From the NCBI GenBank assembly GCA_963681505.1, contig OY811991.1:62001-126000 (forward strand): DNA of 64,000 bases, read 5' to 3'. Position 1 is the stretch's first letter, and each line of letters opens with the position of its first letter. Shown here in pieces: positions 21,964 through 36,000 of the stretch. The DNA comes from Eunapius fragilis (taxonomy: Eukaryota > Porifera > Demospongiae > Spongillida > Spongillidae). Both the position numbers and the translations under genes were made by a program. The notes beneath the pieces were generated by a model. It made no database searches. It was given only the letters and a program-made list of their open reading frames with translations, and had not been told where the DNA came from.

Positions 21964-24069
21964 CATGACTCCTGCAGGAGTCAAGTATCTCCATGCATGA
22001 CTCCTGCAGGAGTCAAGTATGTCATTATGTATGACTCCTGCAGGAGTCAAGTATCTCCATGTATGACTCCTGCAGTAGTCAATTATGTTGGTATGTATGA
22101 AGCCTGCAGGAGTCAATTATCTGAATGCATGACTCCTGCAGGAGTCAAGTATGTCATTATGTATGACTCCTGCAGGAGTCCAGTATCTCCATGTATGACT
22201 CCTGCAGGAGTCAAGTATGTTGGTATGTATGACTCCTGCAGGAGTCAAGTATCTCAATGTATGACTGCTGTAGGAGTCAAGTATGTTGGTATATATGACT
22301 CCTGCAGGAGTCAAGTATCTCAATGCATGACTCCTGAAGGAGTCAAGTATGTCATTATGTATGACTCCTGCAGGAGTCAAGTATCTCCATGTATGACTCC
22401 TGCAGGAGTCAAGTATGGTGGTATGTATGACTCCTGCAGGAGTCATGTATCTCAATGTATGACTCCTGTAGGAGTCAAGTATTTTGGTATGTATGACTCC
22501 TGCAGGAGTCAAGTATCTCAATGCATGACTCCTGCAGGAGTCAAGTATGTCATTATGTACGTCTCCTGCAGGAGTCAAGTATGTCATGATGTATGACTCC
22601 TGCAGGAGTCAAGTATCTCTATGCTTGACTCCTGCAGGAGTCAAGTATATCCATATGAATGACTCCTGCAGGAGTCAAGTATCTCCATGTATGACTCCTG
22701 CAGGAGTCAAGTAGGTTGGTATGTATGACTCCTGCAGGTGTCAAGTATCTCAATGTATGACTCCTCCAGGAGTCAAGTATGTCATTATGTATGACTCCTG
22801 CAGGAGTCAAGTATCTCCATGCATGACTCCTGCAGGAGTCAAGTATCTCCATGCATGACTCCTGCAGGAGTCAAGTATGTTGGTATGTATGACTCCTGCA
22901 GGAGTCAAGTATCTCAATGTATGACTCCTGCAGGAGTCCAGTATGTCAGTATGTATGACACCTGCAGGAGTCAAGTATCCCAATGCATGACTCCTGTAGG
23001 AGTCAAGTACGTTGATATGTATTACTCCCGCAGGAGTCAAGTATCTCAATGCATGACTCCTGCAGGAGTCAAGTATGTCATGATGTATGACTCCTGCAGG
23101 AGTCAAGTATCTCCGTATGTATGACTCCTGCAGGAGTCAAGTATCTCCATGAATGACTCCTACAGGAGTCAAGTATGTTGGTATGTATGACTCCAGCAGG
23201 AGTCAAGTATCTCAATGTATGACTCCTGCAGGAGTCAAGTATCTCCATGTATGACTCCTGCAGGAGTCAAGTATCTCTATGCATGACTCCTGCAGGAGTC
23301 AAGTATATCCATATGTATGACTCCTGTAGGAGTCAAGTATCTCCATGAATGACTCCTGCAGGAGTCAAGTATGTTGGTATGTATGACTCCAGCAGGAGTC
23401 AAGTATCTCAATGTATGACTCCTGCAGGAGTCAAGTATCTCCATGTATGACTCCTGCAGGAGTCAAGTATCTCAATGCATGACTCCTGTAGGAGTCAAGT
23501 ATGTCATGATGTATGACTCCTGCAGGAGTCAAGTATCTCCGTATGTATGACTCCTGCAGGAGTCAAGTATCTCCATGAATGACTCCTGCAGGAGTCAAGT
23601 ATGTTGGTATGTATGACTCCAGCAGGAGTCAAGTATCTCAATGTATGACTCCTGCAGGAGTCAAGTATCTCCATGTATGACTCCTGCAGGAGTCAAGTAT
23701 CTCTATGCATGACTCCTGCAGGAGTCAAGTATATCCATATGTATGACTCCTGTAGGAGTCAAGTATCTCCATGAATGACTCCTGCAGGAGTCAAGTATGT
23801 TGGTATGTATGACTCCAGCAGGAGTCAAGTATCTCTATGCATGACTCCTGCAGGAGTCAAGTATATCCATCTGTATGACTCCTGTAGGAGTCAAGTATCT
23901 CCATGAATGACTCCTGCAGGAGTCAAGTATGTTGGTATGTATGACTCCAGCAGGAGTCAAGTATCTCAATGTATGACTCCTGCAGGAGTCATGTATCTGA
24001 ATGCATGACTCCTGAAGGAGTCAAGTATGTCATTATGAATGACTCCTGCAGGAATCAAGTATCTCCATG
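21890..24069. repeat. 2.18-kb segment, copied at 39.3-41.5 kb
   Basis: This stretch and 39311-41490 share the same order of variant units at a constant offset of 17,421 bases (checked at 21901/39322, 22807/40228 and 24040/41461). I noticed only isolated point differences, for example CTGC against CTGT near 22396/39817. The near-identity over 2.2 kb across 17 kb suggests a recent copy. Confidence 0.85.
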
Positions 24070-26616
24070 TAAGACTCCTGCAGGAGTCAAGTATAGTGGT
24101 ATGTATGACTCCTGCAGGAGTCATGTATCTCAATGTATGACTCCTGTAGGAGTCAAGAATGGTGGTATGTATGACCTCTGCAGGTGTCAAGCATGTTGGT
24201 ATGTATGACTCCTGCAGGAGTCAAGTATCTCAATGTATGACTGCTGTAGGAGTCAAGTATGTTGGTATATATGACTCCTGCAGGAGTCAAGTATCTCAAT
24301 GCATGACTCCTGAAGGAGTCAAGTATGTCATTATGTATGACTCCTGCAGGAGTCAAGTATCTCCATGTATGACTCCTGCAGGAGTCAAGTATGGTGGTAT
24401 GTATGACTCCTGCAGGAGTCATGTATCTCAATGTATGACTCCTGTAGGAGTCAAGTATGTTTGTATGTATGACTCCTGCAGGAGTCAAGTATCTCAATGT
24501 ATGACTCCTGCAGGAGTCCAGAATGTCAGTATGTATGACACCTGAAGCAGTCAAGTATCCCAATGCATGACTCCTGTAGGAGTCAAGTATGTTGATATGT
24601 ATTACTCCCGCAGGAGTCAAGTATCTCAATGCATGACTCCTGCAGGAGTCAAGTATGTCATGATGTATGACTCCTGCAGGAGTCAAGTATCTCTATGCAT
24701 GACTCCTGCAGGAGTCAAGTATATCCGTATGTATGACTCCTGCAGGAGTCAAGTATCTCCATGAATGACTCCTGCAGGAGTCAAGTATGTTGGTATGTAT
24801 GACTCCAGCAGGAGTCAAGTATCTCAATGTATGTCAATGTATGACTCCTGCAGGAGTCAAGTATCTCCATGTATGACTCCTGCAGGAGTCAAGTATCTCT
24901 ATGCATGACTCCTGCAGGAGTCAAGTATATCCATATGTATGACTCCTGTAGGAGTCAAGTATCTCCATGAATGACTCCTGCAGGAGTCAAGTATGTTGGT
25001 ATGTATGACTCCAGCAGGAGTCAAGTATCTCAATGTATGACTCCTGCCGGAGTCAAGTATCTGAATGCATGACTCCTGAAGGAGTCAAGTATGTCATTAT
25101 GAATGACTCCTGCAGGAATCAAGTATCTCCATGTAAGACTCCTGCAGGAGTCAAGTATAGTGGTATGTATGACTCCTGCAGGAGTCATGTATCTCAATGT
25201 ATGACTCCTGTAGGAGTCAAGAATGGTGGTATGTATGACCTCTGCAGGAGTCAAGTATGTTGGTATGTATGACTCCTGCAGGAGTCAAGTATCTCAATGT
25301 ATGACTGCTGTAGGAGTCAAGTATGTTGGTATATATGACTCCTGCAGGAGTCAAGTATCTCAATGCATGACTCCTGCAGGAGTCAAGTATGTCATTATGT
25401 ACGTCTCCTGCAGGAGTCAAGTATGTCATGATGTATGACTCCTGCAGGAGTCAAGTATCTCTATGCTTGACTCCTGCAGGAGTCAAGTTTATCCTTATGA
25501 ATGACTCCTGCAGGAGTCAAGTATCTCCATGTATGACTCCTGCAGGAGTCAAGTAGGTTGGTATGTATGACTCCTGCAGGTGTCAAGTATCTCAATGTAT
25601 GACTCCTCCAGGAGTCAAGTATGTCATTATGTATGACTCCTGCAGGAGTCAAGTATCTCCATGCATGACTCCTGCAGGAGTCAAGTATCTCCATGCATGA
25701 CTCCTGCAGGAGTCAAGTATGTTGGTATGTATGACTCCCGCAGGAGTCAAGTATCTCAATGTATGACTCCTGCAGGAGTCCAGTATGTCAGTATGTATGA
25801 CACCTGCAGGAGTCAAGTATCCCAATGCATGACTCCTGTAGGAGTCAAGTATGTTGATATGTATTACTCCCGCAGGAGTCAAGTATCTCAATGCATGACT
25901 CCTGCAGGAGTCAAGTATGTCATGATGTATGACTCCTGCAGGAGTCAAGTATCTCTATGCATGACTCCTGCAGGAGTCAAGTATATCCGTATGTATGACT
26001 CCTGCAGGAGTCAAGTATCTCCATGAATGACTCCTGCAGGAGTCAAGTATGTTGGTATGTATGACTCCAGCAGGAGTCAAGTATCTCAATGTATGACTCC
26101 TGCAGGAGTCAAGTATCTCCATGTATGACTCCTGCAGGAGTCAAGTATCTCTATGCATGACTCCTGCAGGAGTCAAGTACATCCATATGTATGACTCCAG
26201 CAGGAGTAAAGTATCTCAATGTATGACTCCTGCAGGAGTCAAGTATCTGAATGCATGACTCCTGAAGGAGTCAAGTTAGTCATTATGTATGACTCCTGCA
26301 GGAGTCAAGTATCTCCATGCATGACTCCTGCAGGAGTCAAGTATCTCCATGCATGACTCCTGCAGGAGTCAAGTATGTTGGTATGTATGACTCCTGCAGG
26401 AGTCATGTATCTCAATGTATGACTCCTGTAGGAGTCAAGTATCTCAATGCATGACTCTTGAAGGAGTCAAGTATGTCATTATGAATGACTCCTGCAGGAA
26501 TCAAGTATCTCCATGTAAGACTCCTGCAGGAGTCAAGTATAGTGGTATGTATGACTCCTGCAGGAGTCAAGTATCTCAATGCATGACTCCTGCTGGAGTC
26601 AAGTATGTCATGATGT

Positions 26617-29600
26617 ATGACTTCTGCAGGAGTCAAGTATGTCATTATGTATGACTCCTGCAGGAGTCAAGTATCTCCATGTATGACTCCTGCACTAGTC
26701 AAGTATGTTGGTATGTATGACTCCTGCAGGAGTCAATTATCTCAATGCATGACTCCTGCAGGAGTCAAGTATGTCATTATGTATGACTCCTGCAGGAGTC
26801 AAGTATCTCCATGCATGACTCCTGCAGGAGTCATGTATGTAATTATGTATGACTCCTGCTGGAGTCAAGTATCTCCATGTATGACTCCTGCAGGAGTCAA
26901 GTGTCTCAATGTATGACTCCTGTAGGAGTCAAGTATGTTGGTATATATGACTCCTGCAGGAGTCAGGTATCTCAATGCATGACTCCTGAAGGAGTCAAGT
27001 ATGTCATTATGTATGACTTCTTAAGGAGTCAAGTATCACCATGTAAGACTCCAGCAGGATTCAAGTATGGTGGTATGTATGACTCCTGCAGGAGTCAAGT
27101 ATCTCAATACATGACTCCTGCAGGAGTCAAGTATGTCATTATGTACGTCTCCTGCAGGAGTCAAGTATGTCATTATGTATGACTCCTGCAGGAGTCAAGT
27201 TTCTCCATGTATGACTACTGCACTAGACATGTATGTTTGTATGAATGACTCCTGCAGGACTCAAGTATCTCAATACATGACTCCAGCAGGAGTCATGTAT
27301 GTCATTATGTATGACTCCTGCAGGAGTCAAGTATACCAATGTATGACTCCTGCAGGAGTCAAGTATGTTGGTATGTATGACTTCTGCAGGAGTCAAGTAT
27401 CTCCATGTATGACTCCTGCAGGAGTCAAGTATGTTGGTATATATGACTCCTGCAGGAGTCAAGTATCTCAATGTTTGACTCCTGCAGTAGTCAATTATGT
27501 TGGTATGTATGACTCCTGCAGGAGTCAAGTATCTCAATGCATGACTTTTGAAGGAGTCAAGTATGTCATTATGAATGACTCCTGAAGGAGTCAAGTATCT
27601 CCATGTAAGACTCCTGCAGGAGTCAAGTATGGTGGTATGTATGACTCCTGCAGGAGTCAAGTATCTCAATGCATGACTCCTGCAGGAGTCAAGTATGTCA
27701 TTATGTACGTCTCCTGCAGGAGTCAAGTATGTCACTATGTATGACTCCTGCAGTAGTCAAGTATGTCATTATGTATGACTCCTGCAGGAGTCAAGTATGT
27801 CCATGTATGACTCATGCAGTAGTCAATTATGTTGGTATGTATGACTCCTGCAGGAGTCAAGAATCTCAATGCATGACTCCTGCAGGAGTCAAGTATGTCA
27901 TTATGTATGACTCCTGCAGGAGTCAAGTATGTCATTATGTATGACTCCTGCAGGAGTCAAGTATCTCCATGTATGACTCCTGCAGTAGTCAATTATGTTG
28001 GTATGTATGAAGCCTGCAGGAGTCAATTATCTGAATGCATGACTCCTGCAGGAGTCAAGTATGTCATTATGTATGACTCCTGCAGGAGTCCAGTATCTCC
28101 ATGTATGACTCCTGCAGGAGTCAAGTATGTTGGTATGTATGACTCCTGCAGGAGTCAAGTATCTCAATGTATGACTGCTGTAGGAGTCAAGTATGTTGGT
28201 ATATATGACTCCTGCAGGAGTCAAGTATCTCAATGCATGACTCCTGAAGGAGTCAAGTATGTCATTATGTATGACTCCTGCAGGAGTCAAGTATCTCCAT
28301 GCATGACTCCTGCAGGAGTCAAGTATCTCCATGCATGACTCCTGCAGGAGTCAAGTATGTTGGTATGTATGAATCCTGCAGGAGTCAAGTATCTCAATGT
28401 ATGACTCCTGCAGGAGTCCAGTATGTCAGTATGTATGACACCTGCAGGAGTCAAGTATCCCAATGCATGACTCCTGCAGGAGTCAAGTATGTTGATATGT
28501 ATTACTCCCGCAGGAGTCAAGTATCTCAATGCATGACTACTGCAGGAGTCAAGTATGTCATTATGTATGACTCCTGCAGGAGTCAAGTATCTCCATGCAT
28601 GACTCCTGCAGGAGTCAAGTATCTCCATGCATGACTCCTGCAGGAGTCAAGTATGTTGGTATGTATGAATCCTGCAGGAGTCAAGTATCTCAATGTATGA
28701 CTCCTGCAGGAGTCCAGTATGTCAGTATGTATGACACCTGCAGGAGTCAAGTATCCCAATGCATGACTCCTGCAGGAGTCAAGTATCTCCATGCATGACT
28801 CCTGCAGGATTCAAGTATCTCCATGCATGACTCCTGCAGGAGTCCAGTATGTCAGTATGTATGACACCTGCAGGAGTCAAGTATCCCAATGCATGACTCC
28901 TGTAGGAGTCAAGTATGTTGATATGTATTACTCCCGCAGGAGTCAAGTATCTCAATGCATGACTACTGCAGGAGTCAAGTATGTCATGATGTATGACTCC
29001 TGCAGGAGTCAAGTATCTCTATGCATGACTCCTGCAGGAGTCAAGTATATCCGTATGTATGACTCCTGCAGGAGTCAAGTATCTCCATGAATGACTCCTG
29101 CAGGAGTCAAGTATGTTGGTATGTATGACTCCAGCAGGAGTCAAGTATCTCAATGTATGACTCCTGCAGGAGTCAAGTATCTCCATGTATGACTCCTGCA
29201 GGAGTCAAGTATCTCTATGCATGACTCCTGCAGGAGTCAAGTACATCCATATGTATGACTCCTGTAGGAGTCAAGTATCTCCATGAATGACTCCTGCAGG
29301 AGTCAAGTATGTTGGTATGTATGACTCCAGCAGGAGTCAAGTATCTCAATGTATGACTCCTGCAGGAGTCAAGTATCTGAATGCATGACTCCTGAAGGAG
29401 TCAAGTTTGTCATTATGTATGACTCCTGCAGGAGTCAAGTATCTCCATGCATGACTCCAGCAGGAGTCAAGTATCTCCATGCATGACTCCTGCAGGAGTC
29501 AAGTATGTTGGTATGTATGACTCCTGCAGGAGTCATGTATCTCAATGTATGACTCCTGTAGGAGTCAAGTATCTCAATGCATGACTCTTGAAGGAGTCAA

Positions 29601-32600
29601 GTATGTCATTATGAATGACTCCTGCAGGAATCAAGTATCTCCATGTAAGACTCCTGCAGGAGTCAAGTATAGTGGTATGTATGACTCCTGCAGGAGTCAT
29701 GTATCTCAATGTATGACTCCTGTAGGAGTCAAGTATGGTGGTATGTATGACTCCTGCAGGAGTCAAGTATCTCAATGCATTACTCCTGCTGGAGTCAAGT
29801 ATGTCATGATGTATGACTTCTGCAGGAGTCATGTATGTCATTATGTATGACTCCTGCAGGAGTCAAGTATCTCCATGTATGACTCCTGCACTAGTCAAGT
29901 ATGTTGGTATGTATGACTCCTGCAGGAGTCAATTATCTCAATGCATGACTCCTGCAGGAGTCAAGTATGTCATTATGTATGACTCCTGCAGGAGTCAAGT
30001 ATCTCCATGCATGACTCCTGCAGGAGTCAAGTATGTAATTATGTATGACTCCTGCTGGAGTCAAGTATCTCCATGTATGACTCCTGCAGGAGTCAAGTAT
30101 CTCAATGTATGACTCCTGTAGGAGTCAAGTATGTTGGTATATATGACTCCTGCAGGAGTCAAGTATCTCAATGCATGACTCCTGAAGGAGTCAAGTATGT
30201 CATTATGTATGACTTCTTTAGGAGTCAAGTATCACCATGTAAGACTCCAGCAGGATTCAAGTATGGTGGTATGTATGACTCCTGCAGGAGTCAAGTATCT
30301 CAATACATGACTCCTGCAGGAGTCAAGTATGTCATTATGTACGTCTCCTGCAGGAGTCAAGTATGTCATTATCTATGACTCCTGCAGGAGTCAAGTATCT
30401 CCATGTATGACTACTGCACTAGACATGTATGTTTGTATGTATGACTCCTGCAGGAGTCAAGTATCTCAATACATGACTCCAGCAGGAGTCAAGTATGTCA
30501 TTATGTATGACTCCTGCAGGAGTCAAGTATACCAATGTATGACTCCTGCAGGAGTCAAGTATGATGGTATGTATGACTTCTGCAGGAGTCAAGTATCTCC
30601 ATGTATGACTCCTGCAGGAGTCAAGTATGTTGGTATATATGACTCCTGCATGAGTCAAGTATCTCAATGTTTGACTCCTGCAGTAGTCAATTATGTTGGT
30701 ATGTATGACTCCTGCAGGAGTCAAGTATCTCAATGCATGACTTTTGAAGGAGTCAAGTATGTCATTATGAATGACTCCTGAATGAGTCAAGTATCTCCAT
30801 GTAAGACTCCTGCAGGAGTCAAGTATGGTGGTATGTATGACTCCTGCAGGAGTCAAGTATCTCAATGCATGACTCCTGCAGGAGTCAAGTATGTCATTAT
30901 GTACGTCTCCTGCAGGAGTCAAGTATGTCATTATGTATGACTCCTGCAGTAGTCAAGTATGTCATTATGTATGACTCCTGCAGGAGTCAAGTATGTCCAT
31001 GTATGACTCATGCAGTAGTCAATTATGTTGGTATGTATGACTCCTGCAGGAGTCAAGAATCTCAATGCATGACTCCTGCAGGAGTCAAGTATGTCATTAT
31101 GTATGACTCCTGCAGGAGTCAAGTATGTCATTATGTATGACTCCTGCAGGAGTCAAGTATCTCCATGTATGACGCCTGCAGTAGTCAATTATGTTGGTAT
31201 GTATGAAGCCTGCAGGAGTCAATTATCTGAATGCATGACTCCTGCAGGAGTCAAGTATGTCATTATGTATGACTCCTGCAGGAGTCCAGTATCTCCATGT
31301 ATGACTCCTGCAGGAGTCAAGTATGTTGGTATGTATGACTCCTGCAGGAGTCAAGTATCTCAATGTATGACTGCTGTAGGAGTCAAGTATGTTGGTATAT
31401 ATGACTCCTGCAGGAGTCAAGTATCTCAATGCATGACTCCTGAAGGAGTCAAGTATGTCATTATGTATGACTCCTGCAGGAGTCAAGTATCTCCATGTAT
31501 GACTCCTGCAGGAGTCAAGTATGGTGGTATGTATGACTCCTGCAGGAGTCATGTATCTCAATGTATGACTCCTGTAGGAGTCAAGTATTTTGGTATGTAT
31601 GACTCCTGCAGGAGTCAAGTATCTCAATGCATGACTCCTGCAGGAGTCAGGTATGTCATTATGTACGTCTCCTGCAGGAGTCAAGTATGTCATGATGTAT
31701 GACTCCTGCAGGAGTCAAGTATCTCTATGCTTGACTCCTGCAGGAGTCAAGTATATCCATATGAATGACTCCTGCAGGAGTCAAGTATCTCCATGTATGA
31801 CTCCTGCAGGAGTCAAGTATGGTGGTATGTATGACTCCTGCAGGAGTCAAGTATCTCAATACATGACTCCTGCAGGAGTCAAGTATGTCATTATGTACGT
31901 CTCCTGCAGGAGTCAAGTATGTCATTATCTATGACTCCTGCAGGAGTCAAGTATCTCCATGTATGACTACTGCACTAGACATGTATGTTTGTATGTATGA
32001 CTCCTGCAGGAGTCAAGTATCTCAATACATGACTCCAGCAGGAGTCATGTATGTCATTATGTATGACTCCTGCAGGAGTCAAGTATACCAATGTATGACT
32101 CCTGCAGGAGTCAAGTATGTTGGTATGTATGACTTCTGCAGGAGTCAAGTATCTCCATGTATGACTCCTGCAGGAGTCAAGTATGTTGGTATATATGACT
32201 CCTGCAGGAGTCAAGTATCTCAATGTTTGACTCCTGCAGTAGTCAATTATGTTGGTATGTATGACTCCTGCAGGAGTCAAGTATCTCAATGCATGACTTT
32301 TGAAGGAGTCAAGTATGTCATTATGAATGACTCCTGAAGGAGTCAAGTATCTCCATGTAAGACTCCTGCAGGAGTCAAGTATGGTGGTATGTATGACTCC
32401 TGCAGGAGTCAAGTATCTCAATGCATGACTCCTGCAGGAGTCAAGTATGTCATTATGTACGTCTCCTGCAGGAGTCAAGTATGTCATTATGTATGACTCC
32501 TGCAGTAGTCAAGTATGTCATTATGTATGACTCCTGCAGGAGTCAAGTATGTCCATGTATGACTCATGCAGTAGTCAATTATGTTGGTATGTATGACTCC

Positions 32601-33045
32601 TGCAGGAGTCAAGAATCTCAATGCATGACTCCTGCAGGAGTCAAGTATGTCATTATGTATGACTCCTGCAGGAGTCAGGTATGTCATTATGTATGACTCC
32701 TGCAGGAGTCAAGTATCTCCATGTATGACTCCTGCAGTAGTCAATTATGTTGGTATGTATGAAGCCTGCAGGAGTCAATTATCTGAATGCATGACTCCTG
32801 CAGGAGTCAAGTATGTCATTATGTATGACTCCTGCAGGAGTCCAGTATCTCCATGTATGACTCCTGCAGGAGTCAAGTATGTTAGTATGTATGACTCCTG
32901 CAGGAGTCAAGTATCTCAATGTATGACTGCTGTAGGAGTCAAGTATGTTGGTATATATGACTCCTGCAGGAGTCAAGTATCTCAATGCATGACTCCTGAA
33001 GGAGTCAAGTATGTCATTATGTATGACTCCTGCAGGAGTCAAGTA
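26617..33045. repeat. 3.2-kb and 1.56-kb repeated segments in the minisatellite
   Basis: About 26617-28290 matches 29813-31486 at an offset of 3,196. About 30259-31489 matches 31815-33045 at 1,556. The same private variants as in the 16.5-22 kb block (CTAGACATGTATG, and GAAGCCTGCAGG preceded by GTAGTCAATTATG) are present, so this is the same higher-order family amplified again. Confidence 0.82.
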
Positions 33046-36000
33046 TCTCCATGCATGACTCCTGCAGGAGTCAAGTATCTCCATGCATGACTCCTGCAGG
33101 AGTCAAGTATGTTGGTATGTATGAATCCTGCAGGAGTCAAGTATCTCAATGCATGACTCCTGCAGGAGTCCAGTATGTCAGTATGTATGACACCTGCAGG
33201 AGTCAAGTATCCCAATGCATGACTCCTGTAGGAGTCAAGTATGTTGATATGTATTACTCCCGCAGGAGTCAAGTATCTCAATGCATGACTACTGCAGGAG
33301 TCAAGTATGTCATGATGTATGACTCCTGCAGGAGTCAAGTATCTCTATGCATGACTCCTGCAGGAGTAAAGTATATCCGTATGTATGACTCCTGCAGGAG
33401 TCAAGTATCTCCATGAATGACTCCTGCAGGAGTCAAGTATGTTGGTATGTATGACTCCAGCAGGAGTCAAGTATCTCAATGTATGACTCCTGCAGGAGTC
33501 AAGTATCTCCATGTATGACTCCTGCAGGAGTCAAGTATCTCTATGCATGACTCCTGCAGGAGTCAAGTACATCCATATGTATGACTCCTGTAGGAGTCAA
33601 GTATCTCCATGAATGACTCCTGCAGGAGTCAAGTATGTTGGTATGTATGACTCCAGCAGGAGTCAAGTATCTCAATGTATGACTCCTGCAGGAGTCAAGT
33701 ATCTAAATGCATGACTCCTGAAGGAGTCAAGTTTGTCATTATGTATGACTCCTGCAGGAGTCAAGTATCTCCATGCATGACTCCAGCAGGAGTCAAGTAT
33801 CTCCATGCATGACTCCTGCAGGAGTCAAGTATGTTGGTATGTATGACTCCTGCAGGAGTCATGTATCTCAATGTATGACTCCTGTAGGAGTCAAGTATCT
33901 CAATGCATGACTCCTGTAGGAGTCAAGAATGGTGGTATGTATGACTCCTGCAGGAGTCAAGTATCTCAATGTATGACTCCTGTAGGAGTCAAGAATGGTG
34001 GTATGTATGACTCCTGCAGGAGTCAAGTATCTCAATGCATGACTCCTGCAGGAGTCAAGTATGTAATGATGTATGACTCATGCAGGAGTCAAGCATGTCA
34101 TTATGTATGACTCCTACAGGAGTCAAGTATCTCCATGTATGACTCCTGCACTAGTCAAGTATGTTGGTATGTATGACTCCTGCAGGAGTCAATTATCTCA
34201 ATGCATGACTCCTGCAGGAGTCAAGTATGTCATTATGTATGACTCCTGCAGGAGTCAAGTATCTCCATGCATGACTCCTGCAGGAGTCAAGTATGTCATT
34301 ATGTATGACTCCTGCAGGAGTCAAGTATCTCCATGTATGACTCCTGCAGGAGTCAAGTATGCTAGTATGCATGACTCCTGCTGGAGTCAAGTATCACAAT
34401 GCATGACTCCTGTAGGAGTCAAGTATGTTGGTATATATGACTCCTGCAGGAGTCAAGTATCTCAATGCATGACTCCTGAAGGAGTCAAGTATGTCATTAT
34501 GTATGACTCCTGCAGGAGTCAAGTATCTCCATGTATGACTCCTGCAGGAGTCAAGTATGGTCGTATGTATGACTCCTGCAGGAGTCATGTATCTCAATGT
34601 ATGACTCCTGTAGGAGTCAAGTATGTTGGTATGTATGACTCCTGCAGGAGTCAAGTATCTCAATGCATGACTCCTGCAGGAATCAAGTATGTCGTTATGT
34701 ACGTCAACTGCAGGGTCAAGTATGTCATGATGTATGACTCCCGCAGGAGTCAAGTATCTCTATGCTTGACTCCTGCAGGAGTCAAGAATATCCATATGTA
34801 TGACTCCTGCAGGAGTCAAGTATCTCTATGCATGACTCCTGCAGGAGTCAAGTATATCCATATGTATGACTCCTGTAGGAGTCAAGTATCTCTATGCATG
34901 ACTCCTGCAGGAGTCAAGTATATCCGTATGTATGACTCCTGCAGGAGTCAAGTATCTCCATGAATGACTCCTGCAGGAGTCAAGTATGTTGGTATGTATG
35001 ACTCCAGCAGGAGTCAAGTATCTCAATGTATGACTCCTGCAGGAGTCAAGTATCTCCATGTATGACTCCTGCAGGAGTCAAGTATCTCTATTCATGACTC
35101 CTGCAGGAGTCAAGTATATCCATATGTATGACTCCTGTAGGAGTTAAGTATCTCCATGAATGACTCCTGCAGGAGTCAAGTATGTTGGTATGTATGACTC
35201 CAGCAGGAGTCAAGTATCTCAATGTATGACTCCTGCAGGAGTCAAGTATCTGAATGCATGACTCCTTAAGGAGTCAAGTATGTCATTATGAATGACTCCT
35301 GCAGGAATCAAGTATCTCCATGTAAGACTCCTGCAGGAGTCAAGTATAGTGGTATGTATGACTCCTGCAGGAGTCATGTATCTCAATGTATGACTCCTGT
35401 AGGAGTCAAGAATGGTGGTATGTATGACTCCTGCAGGAGTCAAGTATCTCAATGCATGACTCCTGCAGGAGTCAAGTATGTAATGATGTATGACTCATGC
35501 AGGAGTCAAGTATGTCATTAAGTATGACTCCTGCAGGAGTCAATTATCTCCATGCATGACTCCTGCAGGAGTCAAGTATGTCATTATGTATGACTCCTGC
35601 AGGAGTCAAGTATCTCCATGTATGACTCCTGCAGGAGTCAAGTATGCTAGTATGCATGACTCCTGCAGGAGTCAAGTATCTCAATGCATGACTCCTGTAG
35701 GAGTCAAGTATGTTGGTATATATGACTCCTGCAGGAGTCAAGTATCTCAATGCATGACTCCTGAAGGAGTCAAGTATGTCATTATGTATGACTCCTGCAG
35801 GAGTCAAGTATCTCCATGTATGACTCCTGCAGGAGTCAAGTATGGTGGTATGTATGACTCCTGCAGGAGTCATGTATCTCAATGTATGACTCCTGTAGGA
35901 GTCAAGTATGTTGGTATGTATGACTCCTGCAGGAGTCAAGTATCTCAATGCATGACTCCTGCAGGAATCAAGTATGTCATTATGTACGTCAACTGCAGGA